A stretch of 64,000 nucleotides of DNA, taken from NCBI RefSeq assembly GCF_010747415.1, contig NZ_JAAGNZ010000009.1, positions 1 through 64,000 on the forward strand, given 5' to 3'. Below, one piece after another: positions 45,774-53,103 of this stretch. The translations under genes and the position numbers were made by a program. The stretch comes from Spirosoma agri (lineage in GTDB: Bacteria > Bacteroidota > Bacteroidia > Cytophagales > Spirosomataceae). The notes beneath the pieces are model-generated. The model worked only from the letters and a program-made list of their open reading frames with translations, was not told the DNA's origin and did not search any database. How positions within the stretch are numbered: the stretch's first letter is position 1; each line of letters begins with the position of its first letter.

Positions 45774-45806
45774 CGGTTGACGATCGGGCGCGTACGGTTG
45801 ACAATC
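45774..45806 (+). repeat. 12-bp direct repeats spaced 21 bp
   Basis: CGGTTGACGATC (45774-45785) and CGGTTGACAATC (45795-45806) differ at one base and start 21 bp apart. The register of two helical turns suggests a possible binding site, but no target gene is close. Confidence 0.5.
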
Positions 45807-45905
45807 ACTGGTTGCTTTTATTTACTGTTTTTGGGCGGCAAGCGGATCAGGCCACGGAAAACGAGGTAGGCATTCCGCACTAGTACAGGTAAACGTGGCT
45901 GGAAA

Positions 45906-45937
45906 CGAAAAAGCCCCACTGGTGAACCAATGGGGCT
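45906..45937 (-). terminator. Terminator on the minus strand
   Basis: AGCCCCA and TGGGGCT form a stem with an inner TGG/CCA pair. On the minus strand it is followed by TTTTTCG, the form of an intrinsic terminator. No protein gene ends just before it, so a short untranslated transcript from about 46000-46140 is possible. Confidence 0.6.
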
Positions 45938-46371
45938 GAAGAATCATAACAGACATAAAACGTCGACCCAAGGGCTTTATTGTGCACACTGCATCAGAAT
46001 GAGTCTTATTTTTCACTTTTTTTTCAGAGATTCCGGCTGTCTCTTTTCAGTAGACCAGCTTTGCCGGGTTGGATGACCCCCAACTCCGTTTGGGCTAACG
46101 ACAGGGTTTAACGCAGAGCATCTCATCAGCTAAGCGCACACATTAATGTTTTCAGGGGCAGATCAGTCGGTCGCCCTTTCGAATTTAAGACATTTCCTAT
46201 CATTTTTAGGACAATTCCATCTAGACGTCGATTATCTGCCTATACTTGTTTCCATCGACAGGTGGACCCTCCCTGCGGCCAGTGAAGAGGTAGCGTCCGT
46301 TAGCTATCCATCACCTTGTCGATCCGTTATCTGTCAGCTAACCGATCGTTTCACGTTTCCCATTCAAGTGT

Positions 46372-48159
46372 ATGCAGAACAACTACAACAGGGTAACCCG
46401 CCAAGACTGGCTGGTTATCAGCATTTTGGCACTTTGCCTGGCACTGCCGACTTCAATCCTGGCGCAGACGGGCAGACCATTGGTCCTTACGGTACCTACC
46501 TACTCTTGTGCAACCGGAGCCATCACCTTCAATACCACAGGTGGAGATGGATCGCCTATTACCTTCACGGCGCCAGGTATTACACGCCAGTCGGTTTTCA
46601 GTCAGTCCGGTATTGTTGAGGAAGGACTCCGCAACGATCCCAAGCCGATCACTATTCTAGCTACACAGCGTGCCTATACAACCAGTCTTACTTTCGATCT
46701 GGCCGTTTATTGTTTGGTTTCCAGTTTCCCCTCCCCGGTCCTTGTCTCACCAATCGACAACCTAACACTAACCGTCGGTGAGCAACTTGACCACTATGAT
46801 GCATCGACCCATTTTAAAGACCCCATTATCTACCACGGACTTGGCTACACGCCTGCGGCATTTCGGGCCATGAACACGCCACCGGGTCTGGCGTTTATCG
46901 ATGCCACAACGGGGGCCAGTAAGGTCGCCTATTTTACCGGCGCTCCAACCGTTCCGGGGGTTTATTCCGTAACGGTAACCTGTTATTTCTACCCGTCGAT
47001 AACCAACGATTTAGCCACGTCAACTACGTTTACGATTACGGTGGTTGATAAACCCGTGGTGAATCCACCCTCGGGCAGTAACCTGGCCTTAACACAACCC
47101 ACCTATAACTGCTCGACCGGAGCGATCACCTTCAACACCACCGGGGGTGACGGAACACCCATTGAGTTTCAGGCGCCGGGCATTACGGCCTGGACGACCA
47201 ATCCCAACCACATTCTAGATGCGTGTGCCCGGAGCTGTGCTGATGTTCCTCCCTTCATGATCTCAGCCCGGCAGCAGGGAAAACTAACTACTTACACGTG
47301 GTCACGACAGGACTATTGTGCCCTTACACCGTCCGTAGTTCGGGTAAATCCCATCAGTGATATGACCGCTACCGTTGGTCAGGGAATCTATTACGCAATA
47401 GGGGCGGCATTTTCCTCTTCACCGACTACCAACTGGAGCGTCAGTGCCCAGGGGTTGCCGCCGGGTGTGAGTTATTTTTTCAGGCAGGAAGGCGGGGGTA
47501 GTCCGAACCCAACCTGGGCACTGATCGGTACACCCACTATGGCAGGCACTTACTTGGTAACTGCGTCGGCCAGTGCCAATGGTGGCAGTGCGTCTACTAC
47601 GTTCAAATACATCGTTACCTCTGCTACGAATCCGCTTACGCTGACGGCACCAACCTATAACTGCCTGACTGGTGCGATCACCTTCAACACCAGCGGGGGT
47701 GACGGAACACCCATCGAGTTTAAATCGATCGGTATCACCGACTGGACGGGCAACGCAACCCAGCTTGTCGACAGGGAAAGCCGCACGGCCAGTGATGTGA
47801 TGCCCTTCACCCTGATGGCCCGTCAAAGTGGTCAGATCGTAACATTGAGCTGGAATCTGAAAGCGGCCTGCGGTCGGGCACGCCTTGGCGTTGACGATAC
47901 TGATGGACAGCTTTCCCTAACGGTGCTGGGCAATCCCGTTCACGATCAACTAAAGGTATTGGTGGCGGGTGTACCGGGCCAGTCCGTGCAGTTACGCCTG
48001 ACGGACGCGGGTGGTCGTTTGCTGGAGAAGCGCACCATAGAATCGGCTGGTGTGCGGGAAGAACAGCATTTCCGACTGGATCAATCCAGTGGGGGGCTCT
48101 TGCTACTACAGGCCACAACGAGCACCCAGCACCATACCGTAAAAGTCGTCAGGCACTAG
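46372..48159 (+). CDS. Secreted repeat protein with T9SS sorting domain
   Basis: A 595-residue protein with a signal peptide ending SILAQ near residue 32. Three copies of a repeat that starts PTYxCxTGAITFNTxGGDG lie near residues 42, 241 and 424, each followed by P-I-(T/E)-F and a G-I-T turn. Between them lie Ig/He_PIG-like regions (NLTLTVGEQ, DMTATVGQG). The C-terminal 90 residues form a type A sorting domain, LTVLGNPVHDQLKVLVAG and onward. It should be carried across the outer membrane by the type IX system. Its sorting domain resembles that of the giant protein at 36523. Function unknown. The start ATG 46372 has a basic N-terminus before the hydrophobic core. Confidence 0.85.
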   Translation: MQNNYNRVTRQDWLVISILALCLALPTSILAQTGRPLVLTVPTYSCATGAITFNTTGGDGSPITFTAPGITRQSVFSQSGIVEEGLRNDPKPITILATQRAYTTSLTFDLAVYCLVSSFPSPVLVSPIDNLTLTVGEQLDHYDASTHFKDPIIYHGLGYTPAAFRAMNTPPGLAFIDATTGASKVAYFTGAPTVPGVYSVTVTCYFYPSITNDLATSTTFTITVVDKPVVNPPSGSNLALTQPTYNCSTGAITFNTTGGDGTPIEFQAPGITAWTTNPNHILDACARSCADVPPFMISARQQGKLTTYTWSRQDYCALTPSVVRVNPISDMTATVGQGIYYAIGAAFSSSPTTNWSVSAQGLPPGVSYFFRQEGGGSPNPTWALIGTPTMAGTYLVTASASANGGSASTTFKYIVTSATNPLTLTAPTYNCLTGAITFNTSGGDGTPIEFKSIGITDWTGNATQLVDRESRTASDVMPFTLMARQSGQIVTLSWNLKAACGRARLGVDDTDGQLSLTVLGNPVHDQLKVLVAGVPGQSVQLRLTDAGGRLLEKRTIESAGVREEQHFRLDQSSGGLLLLQATTSTQHHTVKVVRH

Positions 48160-48181
48160 AACCGGAGCTGCTATTGACAAT

Positions 48182-48219
48182 CAGAACGGCTTCTGAAAAA
48201 TCAGGCGCCGTTCTGTTTA
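48182..48219 (+). terminator. Terminator after the T9SS cargo gene
   Basis: CAGAACGGC (48182-48190) pairs with GCCGTTCTG (48207-48215), followed by TTTAG. It begins 22 bp after the stop. Confidence 0.65.
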
Positions 48220-48334
48220 GTTGATGCGTGCGAGCCGTTGACCGCCAACTACCTGTCAACGAAAGCGTGAGATTTGAGCGGGGGGTGTCTCTAAACAGTG
48301 ACCGTGTCGCCTGTGTTGTTATAGAAAAAACGAC

Positions 48335-48649
48335 ATGCAAACGCCCTACGAGTATTTACAAGCACAATTTGTCGCCCAAAAACCTTTGATGGAGACGGAA
48401 GAAGGTGGCTATTTAGTCGCGGAACTGAACCTGATTGATGAGGATACTACTAATTTCACGTTTACGCTGGAAGGCTATGGTATTATGGCCGGGCAAACAT
48501 TAGAGGGCAGCGTAGAGGACTCAGACGATCCCAACTATCCGGGCACCTATAACTTTGTTGCTGGTAATGCCGATGAGAACAAGCCTGTCCACCAGAACTA
48601 CAGTCACGATAATGTGATGCTGTTCTTTTCTCAGGGCGTCACCGTCTAG
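48335..48649 (+). CDS. Small acidic protein of unknown function
   Basis: A 104-residue protein with no signal peptide and many Asp and Glu residues (for example DEDTTNF and EDSDDPNYPG). I recognise no family. The pattern of alternating hydrophobic strands (TFTLEGYGIMAG) suggests a beta-rich fold. It lies between two terminators (48182 and 48750), so it is its own unit, which supports a real gene. Codon use fits its neighbours by eye. Confidence 0.6.
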   Translation: MQTPYEYLQAQFVAQKPLMETEEGGYLVAELNLIDEDTTNFTFTLEGYGIMAGQTLEGSVEDSDDPNYPGTYNFVAGNADENKPVHQNYSHDNVMLFFSQGVTV

Positions 48650-49509
48650 CTTTTCGTTGGATCGTATCGTTTTTTGATCCGATCAATTGGATGGTCGTTC
48701 TGATACGCACACGGTTTAACATAGCTTCGTGAGCGTACATGACCTTTTTCTACGCCCACTCTATCCGTAGAGTGGGCGTAGTTCATTTTACATCGTACCG
48801 AAAGCCGGGGCGCGTTACACCAGTCAGCTTGATTGGTGCCTGTATACGCATAGTTTGGCCGCTCTCGTTGCTACACGCTATCATCTCCCCCTCGCCGGGT
48901 CATGTACTATTTGGATAAATGCGCCTGACTCACTGGCCAATTGTCAACTAGTGGTTGACCAGACAGCCAGTTGACTAGCAACCGATAATCGACGCGATCA
49001 TCAAGGGCACAACTAAATCAAGTAATTTGCTGAACGCCTGGGTCGACGGAAACTGACGACGTGACGGACATGGATCGACCTCATCTGTCCGGTAATGCTA
49101 TCCATGAACCAGTGGTCCCGTTTCGGGTGCTCCCATCTGATAATTCCAGTCCGTTGTGCGTCCTGATCATTTGAAAACACCGAAATGCAGTTGACCAGCC
49201 CAGTTGATGTACCGTTGCTCGTTACGGTGGGCAAACGTCGAAGCCGGAATCAAAAACGTCTGCTTTTCTAATTTGCCAGGTGCCAAAACCTCACTTTCTG
49301 CCTCAATAGCTAAGCTATCAGCGGGTTAGCGGGTTGGACAAGCAGGCTAGCTGGCCAGCCCCGTCGGATTCTGGACCAGTTTGACTCAATCAATAGCCTC
49401 TGGACATACCCTCGAACCAGCCTGTTCAGGCCCTTGGCTTAGAACGGGTTCGGAAAAGCTCAGCGACGGCCGGGGCTGATTAAACGAACTCATCACTTGA
49501 CCGCTTTCT
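48650..49509. other. Intergenic region, 860 bp
   Basis: It holds one strong terminator at 48750-48781 and no gene that I can support. A minus-strand frame of 73 codons at 49234-49013 lacks any family features. The stretch 49300-49360 has repeated short GCGGGTT and CTAGC words, and decayed DNA is possible. Confidence 0.5.
48750..48785 (+). terminator. Terminator after the small acidic protein
   Basis: Perfect 13-bp arms (48750-48762 and 48769-48781) with a 6-nt loop, followed by TTCATTTT. It lies 101 bp after the stop. Confidence 0.7.
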
Positions 49510-50622
49510 ATGGCAAACAAACTTAAATTCGCCACCACTAACCGATCTCCGTTCATAACTACCTTACGCGGGCGGGTCGATGCCTATTTTACCCAGCAAA
49601 ACCTCTCACCCCATGCCAACGAAGCGATGTGGGCCAAGGCGCTTTTTTTTCTGCTGGGCTACGGGCTGATTTATGGGCTGATCCTCTCCAATCAGTTTGG
49701 TACGACGGCCCTGCTGGGACTGGCGGTTTTACTGGGCGTGTTTGCCGCCTGCATTGGCTTCAACGTCTCTCATGATGCCCTGCACGGTGCCTTTTCGGCT
49801 CGTCCCTGGGTGAATAAACTCCTGGGGAGTAGTTTTTACCTGCTGGGGGCAAATCCCTACGTCTGGAAAATTACCCACAACATCGTCCACCATACCTTCA
49901 CCAATATTCCCGGCCATGACGAAGACATCGAGGTTGCGCCGGGATTGGTTCGGCTGGACCCCGAGCAGCCGCTAAAGCCCTGGCACCGTTACCAGCATTG
50001 GTACACCTTTCCGCTCTACGCGCTGGCGTCTCTATCGTGGGTGTTGCGAAAAGATTATGTCAAATTCTTTAAAGATCGCATTGGCCAACATGACATGCCT
50101 ACTCATCCCCGGGAGGAATATGTTAAACTATTTTTGGCCAAGGCGCTTTATTACCTCTTCTTTCTGGGATTGCCTTTTGCGCTGCTTAGTCTGTCCTGGT
50201 GGCAGATAATGGTCGGGTTCGTGGTCATGCACCTGGCCGAAGGATTGGTGTTGGGCCTGGTTTTTCAGCTGGCCCATACCGTAGAAGGTACTACCTTTCC
50301 CTTACCCAACGAAGAGGGGAAGATGACCGATTCCTGGGCAATTCACCAGCTATGCACAACGGCCAACTTCGCACCCCGCTCGGCGCTGGCGGCCTTTATC
50401 TGCGGGGGGTTGAACCGACAGATTGAACACCATTTGTTTCCCAAAATTTGTCATATTCATTACCCTGCCATCACGGCCATCGTCAAGCACACGGCGCACG
50501 AATTCGGTCTGCCTTACCTGGAGAATCGCAGCTTTGGTTCGGCACTTTACTCTCATTTTCGTCTGCTACAGAAATTAGGGCGACCCGTCCCGGCCGAACG
50601 GCGTAGTCCCATTGATGCATGA
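49510..50622 (+). CDS. Membrane fatty acid desaturase
   Basis: A 370-residue membrane protein with the three histidine boxes of acyl-lipid desaturases: HDALHG near residue 88, HNIVHH near 123 and QIEHHLFP near 306. Hydrophobic pairs lie before box 1 and between boxes 2 and 3 (near 190-260). The QxxHH third box is typical of front-end and delta-5-type desaturases rather than the delta-9 acyl-CoA type. It would introduce double bonds into membrane lipids using a di-iron centre and an electron donor. No ferredoxin or regulator gene is adjacent. Confidence 0.92.
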   Translation: MANKLKFATTNRSPFITTLRGRVDAYFTQQNLSPHANEAMWAKALFFLLGYGLIYGLILSNQFGTTALLGLAVLLGVFAACIGFNVSHDALHGAFSARPWVNKLLGSSFYLLGANPYVWKITHNIVHHTFTNIPGHDEDIEVAPGLVRLDPEQPLKPWHRYQHWYTFPLYALASLSWVLRKDYVKFFKDRIGQHDMPTHPREEYVKLFLAKALYYLFFLGLPFALLSLSWWQIMVGFVVMHLAEGLVLGLVFQLAHTVEGTTFPLPNEEGKMTDSWAIHQLCTTANFAPRSALAAFICGGLNRQIEHHLFPKICHIHYPAITAIVKHTAHEFGLPYLENRSFGSALYSHFRLLQKLGRPVPAERRSPIDA

Positions 50623-50724
50623 ACAACGGCGATGGCTCGGCGAAGAACAACCATGCCGTTAAAAATACAGTGGTCCTTTTCAGGAGTGCCCGCTGACAGG
50701 TAATCAACTTTTATTCAGTAAGTA

Positions 50725-51837
50725 ATGAACGCAGTAAAACAAGTGCACGAGCTAGGACAAAGCATCTGGTTGGACTTTATCGACCGACCACTGATGAACT
50801 CAGGCCGCCTTCAGCAACTCATCGATGAAGATGGCGTTCGGGGCATTACATCCAATCCCGCTATCTTCGCCAAAGCCATTACGGGAGGGACCGACTATGA
50901 CCAGGATATCCGGCGGCTGGCGCAGGAAAATGACTCGAACGAAGCTATATTTTACCAACTAGCCGTAACTGATATCCAGCAAGCCGCTGATTTATTCGCA
51001 CCGGTATACGAAGATAAAGTTAGTGGGGCGGACGGATTCGTCAGCCTGGAGGTCTCACCCCGCCTGGCGCTGGATACCGACCAGACGCTGGAACAGGCCC
51101 GCACGTTGTGGCAAGCCGTCGATCGGGCTAATGTGATGATCAAGATTCCGGGTACCAAACCAGGTTTGCCTGCGATCCGGCAGGCCATTGCCGAAGGCAT
51201 TAATATCAACGTTACGTTGCTGTTCAGTCTGGAGCGCTACGAAGCCGTGGCGGAGGCTTACATCGCCGGGCTTGAGGATCGGTTGGCCGCTGGTCAGCCC
51301 ATCGATCAACTGGCTTCGGTAGCCAGCTTCTTCATCAGTCGTATTGATACACTGGTAGATCCAATGCTCATTGAACGGGGATTGGCCCCGCTAAAAGGGG
51401 AAACAGCCATTGCGCTGGCAAGACAAGCTTATGCACGCTACGGCCGACTGTTCAACAGCGAACGCTTTGAAAAACTGGCCGCACAAGGCGCAACGCCCCA
51501 ACGGTTACTGTGGGCGAGTACGGGCACCAAAGACCCTGCCGTTTCACCCGTCAAATACGTGGAAGCCCTGATCGCACCCAAAACCGTTAACACCGTACCA
51601 ATGGACACGTTGACCGCCTACCGGGAGGCTGGCCAGCCAGCGGTTCGGCTATCGAACCACGAATCCGAATCCCTTCAGATGCTGGCGCAGGTGAAGCAAG
51701 CGGGTATCGATCTGAACGCAGTCGCGGAACAGCTGGAAGCGGAAGGAATCGCCAAATTTAACCAGCCCTACGATGAGCTTTTGCAAGCGATCGACGCCCA
51801 AAAGCAAGCTCTAACGGCTGGTCAGGAAAACGGTTAA
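50725..51837 (+). CDS. tal: Transaldolase
   Basis: A 370-residue transaldolase of the longer TalB/Tal2-like type. LGQSIWLDFIDRPL near residue 10 and GVRGITSNPAIFAKAI near residue 38 give the substrate pocket; Lys140 in ANVMIKIPGT forms the Schiff base; NVTLLFSLERYEAVAEAYI lies near 170 and SFFISRIDTLVD near 196. LWASTGTKDPAVSPVKYVEA lies near 260. It exchanges three-carbon units in the pentose phosphate pathway. The gene stands alone here, with a long hairpin after it. Confidence 0.95.
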   Translation: MNAVKQVHELGQSIWLDFIDRPLMNSGRLQQLIDEDGVRGITSNPAIFAKAITGGTDYDQDIRRLAQENDSNEAIFYQLAVTDIQQAADLFAPVYEDKVSGADGFVSLEVSPRLALDTDQTLEQARTLWQAVDRANVMIKIPGTKPGLPAIRQAIAEGININVTLLFSLERYEAVAEAYIAGLEDRLAAGQPIDQLASVASFFISRIDTLVDPMLIERGLAPLKGETAIALARQAYARYGRLFNSERFEKLAAQGATPQRLLWASTGTKDPAVSPVKYVEALIAPKTVNTVPMDTLTAYREAGQPAVRLSNHESESLQMLAQVKQAGIDLNAVAEQLEAEGIAKFNQPYDELLQAIDAQKQALTAGQENG

Positions 51838-51871
51838 CCACCAGGATAACAGCAGCCGTTACCTGACTAAA

Positions 51872-51929
51872 TTCTTATTACCAACAATGGCCTGTTTCGA
51901 AAGAGACAGGCCATTGTTGGTAATAAGAA
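51872..51929 (+). terminator. 27-bp hairpin with GAAA loop after transaldolase
   Basis: Arms at 51872-51898 and 51903-51929 pair along 27 positions with one T-G wobble and close on a GAAA tetraloop. It starts 35 bp after the tal stop. There is no U-tract, so it may act in RNA stability as well as in termination. Confidence 0.65.
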
Positions 51930-52103
51930 CCGCACAAAGGTCGTCGGAACGAGGGTTAGAGAAGGCTATCGTACTACTGAGTAAACGAGCCTATAAACCA
52001 ATCCACACGCTCACTATAGTCCCATCGAGCCACCTTTGCCTTTTCGTTTCGCCACCTACTAAGGTGGCGACGATTTCCACAGACGAAAGCAAGCAGTGGT
52101 TCA

Positions 52104-52635
52104 TTGAGTAATGGGGTGCGAGTTTTAAAACTATCTAAGGAATTTTCAGCATCCGGCTCCATCAGCGGACTGCTTCTGCTAGATAGTGTGATTGTCGCGT
52201 TAGTAGTGGCCAATTCTCCGTTGGGAACATTGTATGAACATTTTCTGGCTCTGCCTACCGGATTCAATGGGGCAGGGCTGAACCTGAATTACCCACTCCT
52301 GAACTGGATCAATGACGGACTGATGGCCGTGTTCTTTCTGATGGTCGGCCTGGAAATCAAACGCGAGCTGATCGACGGGAAATTGGCCTCGTTCAGCAAA
52401 GCGGCTCTGCCCATTCTGGCCGCGCTGGGCTCATATTATCGGCGTCGGCATCCTGGGAGGTATCGGCTTTACCATGTCGATTTTTATCGCTCTGCTCTCC
52501 TTTCCTGATCAGGTCACGATTTCGTCGGTAACGCAGTTTACGGTTCTCACGACATTCATATTGTCGGGCCTCATTGGATACATTACGTTAAAGACCGTTG
52601 GCAAAGGCGAAGTTTTTGGGGCTGAGGATGACTAG
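52104..52635 (+). pseudogene. nhaA: nhaA Na+/H+ antiporter, internal deletion and frameshift
   Basis: The N-terminal part (52104 to about 52430, about 109 residues) has the NhaA marks SGLLLLDSVIVALVVANSPL, LLNWINDGLMAVFFLMVGLE and IKRELIDGKLAS. At about 52430 the frame shifts. The C-terminal part reads on in another frame from 52432 to TAG 52635 as HIIGVGILGGIGFTMSIFIA followed by QFTVLTTFILSGLIGY. In full NhaA proteins roughly 200 residues lie between these two parts, so the middle has been lost. The product cannot be a working antiporter. The start codon is unclear because no ATG is in frame near the beginning; TTG at 52104 or GTG at 52116 is possible. Confidence 0.88.
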
Positions 52636-53103
52636 GAAAGCCTAGTAGTCAGAATCGAAGCTTGGTGTATACGGTAGGCTGACCACTTAGGCAGACTTGT
52701 TCAACAATGACGTTGATTTCTGCCGATAAAACTCCGATTCGTGCCGTAGTTCGATCCCTCTATCGCTGCGATCCGTGAGCTGGTCCTGCTGGCATCAGTA
52801 GCGTTGGGTAAGCGAACAATACCCCACTAACCGTTGGACACCGATTTTACGCCGTGTCGACGAATCCAGAACCTCTCTAGCTGTCTCGAGCTAACGAATA
52901 ACGGCCATTTGCGGACCTGTTTTATCCCGGTTCACTGAAACATTTCAACTTACAGAAACAGCATGGCCCGTTGCATTTGCCAGCCAGTTTGTCCCAATGC
53001 CTACCAGCATAGAACCAACTACAACATCAATCTTTATTTGTACTAAATACAAATAGCTATAGTTTTGTAGCGATTTTGATTACAACCTCACTAATCGCTA
53101 CCC
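52636..53103. other. Intergenic region, 468 bp
   Basis: It contains the promoter of the siderophore receptor near its right end. The rest shows no gene or repeat that I can support. Confidence 0.55.
53037..53067 (+). promoter_or_regulatory. Promoter of the siderophore receptor gene
   Basis: TTTG (53037-53040), a 19-bp gap and TAGTTTTG (53060-53067) give a full match to the Bacteroidota TTTG/TAnnTTTG promoter. The ATG follows 36 nt later. The TACTAAATAC and AAATAGCTAT words between them may hold an iron-type operator, but I see no clear palindrome. Confidence 0.75.

Larger units (their letters stand above)
45650..46371. other. Intergenic region, 722 bp, with repeats and a minus-strand terminator
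   Basis: It contains a 15-bp tandem repeat at 45658-45687, a pair of 12-bp direct repeats at 45774-45806 and a minus-strand terminator at 45906-45937. No protein gene is supported. Confidence 0.6.

Noticed and set aside
45822-46016. 64-codon minus-strand frame around the terminator
   Set aside because: The terminator hairpin lies inside the frame, so translation to its end is unlikely.
49013-49234. 73-codon minus-strand frame in the 860-bp gap
   Set aside because: No similarity that I recognise. A transposase remnant was considered, but no DDE or zinc motif is visible.
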